In this document: one piece after another, positions 52,524 through 64,000 of the stretch | How the letters are laid out: each line of letters opens with the position of its first letter | Position numbering within the stretch: position 1 is the first letter of the stretch | Source: Drosophila pseudoobscura | Taxonomy: Eukaryota; Arthropoda; Insecta; Diptera; Drosophilidae | Reading direction: 5' to 3' | Length of the DNA stretch: 64,000 nt | Assembly (NCBI RefSeq): GCF_009870125.1 | Contig: NC_046679.1 | Span: forward strand, 25,792,001-25,856,000 | Notes under the pieces: generated by a model | The model's input: only the letters and a program-made list of their open reading frames with translations | Told to the model about the DNA's origin: nothing | The model's database searches: none | Translations under genes and position numbers: made by a program

Positions 52524-53230
52524 GTGAGTCCCTGTGTTTGTGTCTCGGACGTCTCCTGCGTCTCTTGCGTCTCTCTGCCTGTCTCCGTCGGTGGCCATCG
52601 CCGTCGGCGTGACATCAGCATCACCGCAAATGCTGTTGACACTTTGGAAGGCCATACCATACCCGCGTCAAGAGTCGCCTCCTTCGGCAAGCAGTCGTTG
52701 AAGCCGTTGCGGTCGCGCCAAATTGGAAAAGTAGAGCACTGAAGCCGTCCGGAGAACATCCAATGATCGCGCAGCGGTGTCGGTGTCTTTGTCTCGTGGC
52801 CTGCGCCGTTTCCGTTTCCGTGTCTGTTCCAGTTCCAGTTCCAGCTCCAGCTTCTGCTTATGCTACAGTTTTATACGCGAATTCTGTGCAATGCACATAA
52901 ATTTACAGCTCGGCCAGCGGCAACGTGCTAATTAGAATACGTTAATTTTCCTGCCTGTTCTCGTGTACGTGTTCTCGTGTGCATCTGTGTGACCGTGCGC
53001 CGGAGCGCTGGAGCGCCGGGGCGGCCAGTGCAGTTTTCAGCTTGTGAAATTGGCCAAAAATTGAGCGCAGGCTGAGGCGGAGGCTGTGCAAATATTTGCC
53101 AGCGCCGAGCGCCATGCCATCGAAAGCCAAAGCCGACCAAATGAAAGCAACAAAAGCAATTATGCAAATATTGCAAAAATAACGGCAACAGTGTGTTCGA
53201 GTGCGAGTGAGATTTCATGGTGCGAGAAGA

Positions 53231-53270
53231 GTCCGGTCCGGTACGGTCCGGTCCGGTTCGGTTCGGTCCA
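53231..53270 (+). repeat. GGTCC pentamer repeat
   Basis: Tandem units alternating GGTCC, GGTAC and GGTTC, eight or so copies. Confidence 0.85.
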
Positions 53271-56200
53271 GTCTGTGTCCGCGAATGTGGTTCGCCCGTT
53301 GCCAACTCGAATTCATTAGCATAAACGGAGGCGGTGCTCTGTTCCGGCTCTGGCTCTGGTTCTGGTCCTGGCCCAGAGCCCGGTTCTCATATTCTTATTC
53401 CTGTTCCTGGTCAATACATGCATATGTAGATATATACATACAGACGTACATCGCTACACATGGCGCAGCGGCAGACCCTCTGTGTCTGTGGAGTAGGGGG
53501 CGCACAATTAGCGGCAAAGTCCACAAAATCGACTAATCAAACAAATAGACGCACGAACGGCGCAGAACTCAAATTAAATTGGGGGCATTTTTTTCACGCC
53601 TCTGCTGCCGGCGACCACCAGGATGGCGCCTGCGTTGCTTTGGCCCTGCTTTATCGCTCACGTCGGGTTGGGGCTGGCTGAAAGGCTGGATGTTGGGGAA
53701 TGGTTTATGGGGTATGGGGTATGGGCTCTGGTCTGGCCGCAGCATTCGCAATATACGCCTAATCTATTTTCATCGCTTGACTTACTTTAATCTAGATGCT
53801 GCCCTCGGAGAAGAACAAGATTGAGGCAGCATAGCATAGAATAGCAGGCAAAGTCAGCTGGATGTCAGAGGTAAAATCCTGCCGCCACCATCTCTCCCTC
53901 CGAACACAGTGCAGTCAGTTCTGGTTGGGAATGGTGATTGCGTCTGAGTGGGGACCGAGGACCATGTGACCGGCGTCCGCATCAGCTCGAGGCTTTGCAT
54001 TTTCCGTCGTGAAATTAAAAGTAATTTTTAAGGATTTATCTGGGATTTGCCGCATCATCGTCGACCATCCTGACTGTGCAGAAGCATTTTTTGGTTTCAG
54101 ATTCGGATTATAAATTGATATTAATACGCGTAATTTACATTTCTGCCACTTACATCGACGGCAGGCAGCAGGGACAACCGCAGCCTCCGCCTCGGGCTCT
54201 GTCTCAGACGCCTCCTTCGCTTCTGTGCCGCTCGGAGCACTCTCAGTCTTGTCATCTCTGTCTCTGTCATCCCCCAGCCAGCCCCATATCTCCCAACACC
54301 AAATCCGCAGCCGGGTTTGTCGGAAACTTCAGTTTCGCGTTGCGCATGTAATTAAATTATCGCAAGCTTATCGTGCTAGATGAGATAGAAGACGTGGCAA
54401 GTGGGAGTGGGTCGCCACTAACCCAAAAATGGCGGAATATTCGCAATAGCGGAATCTCAATTCGAGTTAATTACTCGGATAGAGCCCCAGCAACTTTAAG
54501 TTAATTATTACACGCCGCCTCATGCTAACTTTTTCCTTTGCTAGCGCTCCTGACCGTGTAAGTGCACATTCTTGAGCTCAGCCAGAGGCAACGGATGACA
54601 GGAAGGCAGGAAGGAACCAGCCAGCTGCCAACAACAATCTAGAAGAGCTTTTGTCTACTCTGAAGGGGTCTGAAAGGCCAGGAGAGAACTCTCTTTCAAG
54701 GAACGAAAGAAACGGAAAAAACACAAAGAACTGATGGGCCCTATTCAATTATTCAAAATGGCTGCAACAATAGATAAGAACTTTTAATAGCATCAAGCTG
54801 GATAAACGAGTGCGAGTGCGAGTATGTGCATATGAATGTGACTGTGAATGTGAATGAGTGGGAAACCACCTCTCCAGCTCTTTGTAGGCATGAGCCGAGC
54901 GTGCAAGCTTGTAATACCGAGCGGGAGAATACTCGCATCATAAGCGTATCTAGCGTGCTCGGAGGCATTCATTTGAATAGCCTCTTTAGAGATCGGCTCT
55001 TCTTTTTCGACTGTGAAGGAATTTGAGTACAATTTTCATATCATACAACTACAAGCATTGAGTGGACTTTATGCGAATCTATTCGTACCAAGCACTAACA
55101 TAGTACATACATATGTACTCACGAGTACCAATGAGCATGGCATGTGTAAATTTAGATCGAAAGTCTCTCGAGAAGCGTCGCAAGACGAAAATAATTGTCT
55201 TTTGCATAAATGGCACCTGATTCCGCTACACATACAATAATACATATATAGAATTTAGAATTTAGAATTCATTTATATGTCTCTTCATCCGAGGAACCTG
55301 TCTCGCACAGCCTTCGGATGCAGGCTTGTATCTATCAATATTGGTTTCAATGAAAACTCCTCTTCCCGGCCTCCTAATAGGGTTCTGCGGTGATAGTTTA
55401 TATAGGAATGTGGAAAATATTCAGAGAGTAATTACCACAACATTTTCTGGATATACAGACAGCCAGTCAGACATGATTTATCGATTTGGCTATTGATAAT
55501 GAAACAAAAAAATAGACCAATACACATTTGTGCTTCAATTACAAGGTACAAAATTATTTGTTTGCCCCTCTTGAGGAACGCCTTTTTGGCCCCGAGGACA
55601 AAAATGCGAGTATGGTGTCATAAAAGTAGCTCCCATGAGCTGACATCCAATTCGAAGTCAGCCAACCAATCAATATCCAGCCCTTTAGGAGAATCCACTG
55701 GTTCGAATAATTTGCAAGGCACACAATGGTCCGAGGCCCTCGCTGCTCAGGGTTCTCTGAGTGCGGAAGTTGGCAAATAAAAATCAATTCTGCGTTAAAA
55801 TGTTTATTAACTTCAAATCGAGTTGAGAATTGAGAGTCCTTGTGATGCCCTTTTTGGTGTTTGCACACATTTTAATAAACTACAGTATTTTATAGGAACG
55901 AAAGTGTATAGTAAGCGTATTGTTTGTCGATTTTGTATGTATTTTGTACTCATATGCTCATGTACATATAAACATTCGGTTCGTATGTGCATATTTGCAG
56001 TGTTTTCAATAATTGGCCGGGCCAATGGGAACAAGTACCGTTCTCCATTGAGGTAGATTGCTACTGGGGCTTCTAACCGTTCTGGGGCTGTCGGGGGGCT
56101 TCCGTTTCCTTGCACTTCGATTCGTTTTTGCCATTTATTATTATTATTATTAAACTAAAATAAATTGGTTGATTGTTTGTTCAACAGAGTGTTGCTTTTA

Positions 56201-57470
56201 AGGGGCCTTCCTTCTTCGCACCCCACAGCGATTTATTGGGAAAAGGGCACGGAATTATTTGTTCCCTGGCTTCTTGAGCCCCGCAGAACACATGTTTTAC
56301 TTTTGTGTTTTCGTAAGCAGTTTCTGGGTCTTACTCCCACCCACTTCCCGGAAGCTCTGGGAGGGACTGGGAGGGCGACAGTCTCCCGCCCAATCAGTCC
56401 CCGGCTCCTCGACGCCCCGCTTCCCCGCGGCCACGACGGCCGGTCTCTTTGTCTGTTTGTTTGTTTGCACATTCTTAACTGGCAATCAGGCCAAAAAAAG
56501 GGGAGTTGACGAGGCCTCGGGACTCGGGACTCGGGCCTCGGGCCTTGGGGGTGTGAGTGCGAGTGGGTCGTACTGGGGGCTTGCTGCTGAAGGGCTTTCG
56601 TGTGAGTGCGTGCGGCTGTTAAACAACTTTTGTCATTTTGCTAATTTAGTATTATTTGCCTTTGTCTACAAAGCATTGCGGGTGTTCAGGGGCCTGGAGA
56701 GGGATAATCATTGTAAACACGAATGATAAATGTTAATGCTTTTATAAGCACCTGGATCTCGAATCTTGCATCTGTAGTGTAAATGGCTCAGATGCATTTG
56801 TTATGAATTTAAACGTTATTGATACTTCCGCAACGAAATGAACAAATCCAATTATTCAAAATACATAAATATGGACTTATGCTTAGAAAGGATATCGCTC
56901 ATTCCCTTGAAGACTCTCATAGTTGCTGGGCAGTGGCAGTGGTCCGCTCTGCCCGGTTCCAACGAGTAACCTGTCCTGTGACTAATTATGAGTAAATGTA
57001 CTTTATGATATCGGAGATTCTTGCTCATATATTACAGCAACCCTACCTCCGCTGCCAAGTTCAGACTGTGCTATTCCTAAGATACCGTTTCCCAAAAAGC
57101 TTCATAAATGAGAGAATAATATGTGGTAAGACAAGGCCATGTCGACTACTTCGCTCTTCTCGGTTTGGCACCGTCCACCTTTTTATGTCCTTGCTGGGGA
57201 GGTCGCACTGGTCTTGACCAGATGCTTGCAACGCACAAAAAGATGATTTCCCGGGTGCATCCAGCCGCGCCCGTGTGCCTGTCTCCCCGTGTCGACGATA
57301 AGCAGTATATTCGGCAGTAATTATATAAAATTATTCTACTGGATTCCTTTTGGATGCTTAGACACTTGCCGGAGTCAGCTATTTGGTTTTGGCGCTTCTC
57401 CAATTTTTCTTGAGGCATCCGGCGGCTTACCCATGTTTGCTGGCATCTTCTCCCCACTCCTTCCGCCACG

Positions 57471-57500
57471 GTGTATGTGTGTGTGTGTGTGTGTGTGTGT
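57471..57500 (+). repeat. GT dinucleotide microsatellite
   Basis: About 14 GT units with one interruption at the left edge. Confidence 0.9.
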
Positions 57501-60500
57501 ATACTTCTGACACGACTTAACTAGGTCAGGGGATTAACTTTGTTAATAATGAAACACGCAATATTGCCCCTGCATTTACGGTGTACAGATTTCGTTCCTT
57601 GAAGCTGCCTTTGTGGATGGGGATGCTTTAAAATTTCGTTGAGCTCAGCTGCAGGAAAGTGGTGACAGGAGCCAGGGACGATCCAAGGGTTGCTGCTGGT
57701 ACACTGCGCTCCGTGCTCTGATTTTGCTCGTAACGCAGAGTTTTCGAGTCTCGCGTGGCTGGCATGGAATCTCCTGAATTATTTATGACAATTAAGTTGT
57801 AATTTCATTTTATTGCCATCGCCAGAGCCAACATTTACCGTCCGCATCGACATCAACATTGGCGAAGGCGAAGGCGAAGGCGAAGGCGTCCTTCGGGCTC
57901 AGTTCAGGCTTTCCCTCCTCGGCATCGCCTCTGCTGGAATTTCTTTGTTCTTTCGTCATTTGCCGCAGCTGCGCAGCATCTGCAGTCCCAGCCAACCCGT
58001 TCCACACTTTCTTCTCTGGCCCCAACCAATGTTCCGTCCTCGAGCTCTCACTCTCGCTCCCCCCAAAACGCGTGTGTGTTCCACCGCTTAAATCGTAAAT
58101 TGGAAAATATGTGTTTCTTTTTTCATTCTCTCCTGCCACGGACACAAAGTTTTTACAGTTTCACTTACTCCTCTCCACCCTTCTTGATTCGCGGATATGC
58201 GTTTGAATGTTTCCAGTATACGTAAATACATACGAGTATGTACATATATATTATTAGGCACTCCATTATCGTAGTATTTTTCCCATGACAGGGAACTTAA
58301 AATTGCGGTCGTTGAATCCTTAGAGATTCACGCAATGATCTGAATATGACCAGCTACCATGCTCAGATCGTGCAGTAAACGATCAGTTTTAATTTATTTT
58401 ACATAATATCTAGAAGCAGAATCTGTTATCTTCGGTAATGCTGAAGTAAAAAAGTATATACAACTCAACCATTTCCATTATTCAGATTATCACTAATATG
58501 CGAATATGTAATAGGCATTCACATGCATTCACTGTAGCGGCGGTTATATTTTTCTGATGACTTAAGGAAAAAGGAAAAGTTTCTTACGAAAGTTCAGTCT
58601 GGCGGTGTCTCACTAATGAAGGGAATCCCTTTTGACAAATGAAACGGCTTTGTATTAATTTAGCAATTTTTTTAGTGTTTACTTGAGTGTCATAGATTAT
58701 ATTTTTGTCAAATTTTTGGAGTGTAATTACCGTTAAAAAAAAGATAAGAAATATATTTATGCTCTTTTTTTCTCTGTGGAATTTTCCTATTGAATTTGTG
58801 GTACTTGAGAGGAGGGGCATAACGACTTGAGGTTGGTCAGCCGGAACCTTCCGCACCGGCCTTTCAACCGATGAGACGGTGGCTCTCAGCGCAACTGAAT
58901 CTGGGCGACATTTAATATTCCACATGTACACATCCATAGAGCACATACTTCGAGAATTACCCGAACGCTCATCAATTATTTAGGGATATGGACGTCCTTC
59001 GCCGTTGGCCGTTTGTTATTTTGGACCGGGACTGGCGCATGTGTTAGACATTATTTAATAACAAATTCTACTTACCAGAGAAAGTTGGAAGAGATTCGCT
59101 AACCAAATTACTCAAAGTGTCCTAACTTTGGCGCGGCGTCTTGTCAAGGTTTTATTTCGGAGGTCCGATCCGCTCTGGACCTTTCGCCCCTGCCGACCTT
59201 CGAAGGCACAATTCAATTGGCCTACAGATGGTCCTCGGTCCCCGACTTGCGCTGCGGCGAAAGCGCCAGCTGCTGACTTCCTAAGTCGCGGAGGCATTGC
59301 ACTGTCAAAAGTTTTTGACACGTACAACGACTAAAGTTTTCAGCGGTGGCCCGAACATAAATAAACACGTTCGTGTCCGTGTCCCTGTCCGTGTCCCTGT
59401 CTCTGTCCGTTTCCCGGGCCAAAGACCGGGCACAGAACCGTGGTCGAGTCCGAAACGTGACCAGCGACCAAGTGGAGACTGAGCCGCAGCTTGTTTGTCC
59501 GATCCGTTCTTCGGCGTGGCTAGGCCGTAAATTTTTCAACAAGTTTTTATTATGCTTCCGTGTCCTTGCAATAAAGCACAAATACGAGAACGCACACCCA
59601 ACACCAGCCAGCTTCATCTTGCTTTATTTATTTAATGAAACGTATAGTAGGTATACCTATTGCTACGTATGGACATACCTACATACGAGTGTGTGCGGCT
59701 GGGAACAATTTATTGCGCAGGGACTTGCACATTTATCCTGCAGAAATGTTGCCAAATTATTGAGCTAATAAATATTTACCGTACTAGCCGTCCAACTGGC
59801 CTCTGACGCCCCCATTTCGGCCATTCATATCATCACCGCCTCCCTCCCGCCCGATGCCCGATGCTTCACGCGCCGAAAGGGTTGGCTTCCGTTGAGCCAT
59901 ATCTTTGATAACTTTGATTTTTCTCTCTGACAGCTGCGCCTGATCTTTTTGCGTACATTTATCTTTTCGGCTATCAGGCGGGGCCTTGGCCTGGGCCCGC
60001 CCTCAAGACCATCAATCAAAGAATTCTCGTATACATACATACATATGTACTCAATTCCTTGCTATTTCGGAGGGCACATGGCGATGAATGGTATACTATA
60101 TACGGATATGAATACAGATGTCAAAAATATTTGAAGTTCTCAATTCTCCCAACTGTCCAGGTTCCAAAAACATGCAGCACTTTTGCAAGAAGTAGGTGGA
60201 TCCTTGGCGAACCTTGGCGCCAGAAATGGTTTGACACAAACAAATTACCGTCGAGGTGATATTTTCGTTTTAAAATAAATGAGTGCGGCCTGCCGAATAT
60301 AGTATATAATAAATTGGCCTCTGATACCCTCCGTACCCGCTGAAAGAGTATAAAGGCAAACAAATGTAGTCAAATTCAGGCCTGATGGACAGTTGGCCGC
60401 AAACCGCAGATTGGCAAATTTCAATATGATTTCAATTTTCCACCAAATTAAACTGAGCACAAAAGTTGAGAAAATTATGGACGCAGCTTTCCGCTTAAAT

Positions 60501-62069
60501 AAATTCAGACAAATACGAGTACTCGTGCCGTTTAGCAAATCCGCAAATGAAACTCAACTTGATAATGCTGAAAAACGAACAGGGGCGTTCGACCATCTCC
60601 ATCTCCATCTCATCTCCAAGCCTGCCCCACATCAGTGTTGTGTTCGAGTGAGCATTCGATTGCAGTTCGATGAGCTTCGAGCTGGCTCTCGACCTCGCCT
60701 TTGTGGCTGCCACTAGAACTGGAGCTGCTGCCGGGGCTGGAGGGGGCTCCGCACTCTCAATCATAAGGCTCCAGCTTCAAAGAGGATACAACTCCCACGA
60801 GGGCTCTTTACACCGATTAAAGGGAGGCCAAAATATTCTTGCATATTAATTTCTGTGGGAAATGAAAACCAGCAGAGCCATAACCAAGCTCCGCAAAAAA
60901 GTTCATCACTATGAGGGACAGCGGCAACGACAACGCAGCCAAAGCTCTAAAACGTCTGAAGGAAGTATCCCACAGATAGATGGCAGCCCCAAGTCGAGCT
61001 TCGAGCTGCACTGGAGCCATAATGGTGTCATTGCTGGCAGTGCTGCATTGGTGCCCGGCACGGGTACGGGTACGGGTACGGGTACCCCATTGGGAAGGCG
61101 GAGCATTTGGGGCTAGCCAGGGCATTTGCTTACCAGCTCCATCAGGGGCTGTGGGAACGAGAAGAAGTGCTTTCCGCACAGTTTGCAAAATATGAAGTTT
61201 GCCTTTGAAAGTTTGCGGTTTTGGCTTTCTTGCAAGCAAGCGAACAATAAGGAAACGCTAAGAAATACATTAGGCCAACCTAGAGGAGCCTTTTCCAGCA
61301 AAGGAGGACAGCGTACTCATGACTGTGAGTGAGTTCTTGCGCTGGCTGTGTGCATGGACTACATACATATATACATTCGTATGTATGTACATAGACGCAT
61401 GTATACATATTTGTGTACTCGTTCGTATTCGACACCATACGTTTTTGAGAGCTTGAGTGAGGCTGGCGTGCATAGAACTTGAAGGATACCAAGGATTATT
61501 TGGTGTCCGCACGCATTATACTCGTCCCTCCGTACTTTTGTTTGCCTTTCATCAGTTCATCCGTCGGAATACAACCCTATCCGGACTATCAGAAAGTGTC
61601 CGTTAATGAATGTTTGGGCAAACTTGTGGCACCCTTGACTGACGTTACAACCTCAAAGCTGGCCAACCCAAAGGATACTTCCTCTTTTGTATTTTGGATC
61701 TGTGTGCGTGGGTTTACTCGTAAACTGTCCCATTACTCACCGTCATATCGGTCGGACTCTGACCAGGTGCCCCTCTGGCTGTGTTATTACATAAATGTTT
61801 AAATTTCATGGCTAAACGACCACGATTGATACTTTTTGTGTACTTTTAATCTAACGGAACCGCATGGGGATCTCTGCTCGACAATCTATTCACGGTAGAT
61901 GAAGACATGTATGAAAAGACCCCATTTTCCTTAAACCAAATTCAAAAAGAAAAAAAAAACATCGTTTGATTTTACCAAAAGTATTTAATATGGTAAAAAT
62001 ATATTGCCCATTGCTGGAATGAGGAGATGTTTTTAAAGCTGAGATATAAAAGAGTATGATAGGAGGAGT

Positions 62070-62218
62070 CTGCACACTAAAGTCTAGTGTCTCATCTAGT
62101 CTCTGACGACTAGCGAGACGGACGGACAAACATGGCTATTGATTATGATCGGAAACGACTCCTTCTGGCTGATAAATACATTTAGCCGAGTTTAATACTC
62201 AAAAAGTCGTATGAGTAT
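62070..62218 (-). mobile_element. DINE-1-type 5' fragment
   Basis: The minus strand contains CAGAAGGAGTCGTTTCCGAT, CAATAGCCATGTTTGTCCGT and CCGTC, with a TTTTTGAGTATTA left end. Only the 5' part is recognisable; the right limit is uncertain. Confidence 0.6.
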
Positions 62219-63187
62219 GCTTCCCAAGGAAGAAATATCTAGTTTGTTTCTGTTCGATTGGGTCTTGCTAAGGGTAGATGGAGTTTTAGGTTGAGTCCAA
62301 TTCACCTACATATATATGTACATAAATATATATAAAATCTGGCTCTCATTAAGTCTAATGATGCATTTAGCTCCTATGTAACTGTTGCGCAATCCAACTA
62401 GGCTTCTCAGCTGATCGACTGATTCTATAAAGGATGATTAAATCTAATGTTCCCCAGATAAACGAAAGTCCTTTCCTGGTTTTCATTCCCCGCTTAGCTG
62501 CCACGAGGAATGCGCTGCAGGCGCTTTCTACTATAATTACGTACTCGAACATAAAGACACAAGACATGTTCAAGCCAATCAGAGGCTTAAGCAATTCAAC
62601 CTGAACTGCACAATTCAGTGACAATACTAAGCTTCGGGTGCGGCCGAAGGCGAGGCCACGGCTACTGGCGGGGATTATTCCGATAATCCCCGTCAAAGCT
62701 GTGGTACGATGTACGATGTGCACACGTATGTGTGTATGCGTATGTGCATGTGTGTGTTTATGTACGTACTGTATGGGCGTAAGGACGGAGCGGATTTGCG
62801 GAGAAAAGAGTGTAGTCAAAAGGCATTGAATTGTTAACCGAACTAATTAAATGTGATTTCAGTGGCAAATTTGCTTCAATTTAAAATTAATTTGAAATTC
62901 AATAAACAACATCAAACCCAATTAAGACGCCGAGTGAAATTGGAAAAGCAAATAATGCCATAATTTCCAGCATCGTTAAGCAAATAAAAAGCGATGGAAG
63001 CGAGCTCCAGCGAATATGTACATATTTTTTAATCTTTTTTCAAATAATCGAGTTAACAGCGTCGCGTAATGAATTGTTTGCGCGAGTGTGCGTACACTCG
63101 AAAATATAAATTAATAGAAGTGCAAAAACAAAGGCAAAACAAGTGCAAAAAGCGAGTGTGAAATATAATTAATTGTTTTGCTTTCAG

Positions 63188-63730
63188 TGAAAAAACGACC
63201 ACCGCAAAAAAGTAAAGATAATACAAATAAAGTGAATAGCAGAAAACAGAAAGCAAAAAGTGAAAAATAAGGAAAAAAAAGACTCAGAGAACACGGAGTA
63301 AAGGCTACCACCCCCACATAGGCGCCCATTCACGAATTCCGACCAGTGCAATATAATCGTCCTCGTACATTCACATCCACACACACATACATATGTATAC
63401 AGAATCCACTTGCTACTGAGGTCCCCTCGGTGGCGTCGACTGTGAGAATGGACATGAGCAGAAGCATCGGCAGTTGCTATCATATCGCACTCGACGCTTG
63501 GCCGCTGACGATGGCCATAAATATGAAAATTCAAAATACACACATAAATGGCCAAATCTGAGGGTGCACAATAAAAGCGGCCATAAAGAACATCAAATCA
63601 GCAGCAGACGCTACACAGCGATAGCGTTGCCCATACGTCGAGCACGAGGCGCCGACAACAGCAACAGCACCAACAACAACAACAACAACAGCACCAATAA
63701 CAGGGGCAGCAGCAACTGTGGCCGGTGGCA
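63188..63730 (+). other. 5' UTR of the plus-strand gene, with uORFs
   Basis: The stretch opens at a good acceptor (TTGTTTTGCTTTCAG|TGAAAA, AG at 63186-63187) and is A-rich with AAAAGTG words, typical of fly leaders. Several ATGs lie upstream of 63731, including one at about 63449 with a short ORF closing before 63565. A (CAA)n run lies at 63663-63690. If transcription starts just upstream instead, the acceptor is fortuitous. Confidence 0.5.
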
Positions 63731-63992
63731 ATGGCCAAGCTGGCACAGCATCTAAAGGAGCTGGGAGCCCGAGCCCCAGCCCCAGCCCGAGCTCCAGCAT
63801 CATCACCAGCCCCCCCGCCACAGATCGAGCAAGACCGCTCTGGACCTCCCCGTTGGCGGCACGTGCAGTTGGTCTGCTCCTGCCCGTGCTCCTGGAACCA
63901 TGTTTGGAGCAGGACAGCCCTGTTCCTGGCTGCTGTGTGCCTGCTGACGCGGCCCGTCATGCCGGAAGTTATTTATCGAGTTGATCCTTTGG
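63731..63992 (+). CDS. First coding exon of a second EVA-1-like gene (partial, runs off window)
   Basis: ATG at 63731 is the first after an in-frame TAA at 63698-63700. It gives 87 codons plus one base and the donor CTTTGG|GTAAAC. The N-terminus is Ala/Pro-rich (ARAPAPARAPASSPAPPP); then comes a late hydrophobic core TALFLAAVCLLT and the end EVIYRVDPL. That end matches EVIFRIDPL of exon 1 of the minus-strand gene in all nine positions up to conservative changes (F/Y, I/V), with the same intron phase 1. I infer a paralogous SUEL-lectin receptor on the plus strand. The signal core lies far from the start (about residues 64-75), so it may be a signal anchor-like N-terminus or use an internal start. 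The rest is outside the window. Confidence 0.75.
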
Positions 63993-64000
63993 GTAAACGC

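Larger units (their letters stand above)
52524..63187. other. Upstream region or first intron of the plus-strand gene
   Basis: It contains simple repeats: GGTCC pentamers at 53231-53270, a GT run at 57471-57500, GGCGAA at about 57859-57889, a GTGTCC-type run at 59366-59408 and GGGTAC at 61061-61085. The 52.7-53.9 kb part is G+C-rich, suggesting promoter-proximal or regulatory DNA. One DINE-1 fragment lies near 62.1 kb. Confidence 0.4.

Noticed and set aside
56259..56726. 155-codon open frame on the plus strand
   Set aside because: G+C-rich stretch with repeats (TTTGTCTGTTTG, GGGACTCGGG) and no recognisable domain; overlapping frames are open too.
1..64000. tRNA genes, CRISPR arrays, operons
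   Set aside because: No T-loop GGTTCGAATCC-type sequence with a matching cloverleaf was seen; the sequence is eukaryotic, so CRISPR arrays and operons are not expected and none was seen.

Overview
This window looks like a piece of a Drosophila nuclear genome. The evidence is 58-60 nt introns with GT-AG ends, DINE-1/INE-1-type helentron copies with their GTCTGTCC-type repeat, many TACATATGTA palindromes, and a gene family recognisable in insects. The repeat style suggests the obscura group, but that is only an inference. The window is gene-poor: one complete protein-coding gene, the first coding exon of a second gene, and several candidate exons in long non-coding DNA.

Layout. (1) Positions 1-8667 hold no gene I can support. 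(2) Positions 8668-19799, minus strand, hold a ten-exon gene for a 765-residue single-pass membrane protein with a signal peptide, two SUEL/galactose-binding-lectin domains, a membrane segment and a 267-residue cytoplasmic tail. This is the EVA-1/EVA1C architecture. I rebuilt it by joining splice sites; the exons add up to 2298 nt (765 codons plus stop) with matching phases at every junction. (3) Positions 20-31 kb are upstream DNA with two DINE-1 copies, a divergent pair of CTCF-like motifs near 26.0 kb and a small putative secreted ORF at 27.0 kb. (4) At 31.66-31.79 kb on the minus strand is a second signal-peptide exon ending in the same phase as exon 1, so it is a candidate alternative first exon. 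(5) At 38.66-38.75 kb on the plus strand is another small signal-peptide exon ending in phase 1. (6) Positions 39-63 kb are mostly non-coding, with a full-length DINE-1 element at 45.7-46.8 kb and a candidate Inr+DPE promoter with a following splice donor at 52.4-52.5 kb. (7) At 63731-63992 on the plus strand is the first coding exon of a second gene. It ends in nearly the same peptide, and at the same intron phase, as exon 1 of the minus-strand gene.

Reading of the locus. Two paralogous SUEL-lectin receptor genes appear to lie head to head, about 44 kb apart, with the second running off the right edge. The DNA between them may hold alternative promoters and signal-peptide exons for each gene plus a possible boundary element. 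The paralogy, alternative exons and boundary are inferences from sequence alone; the minus-strand gene model is well supported.
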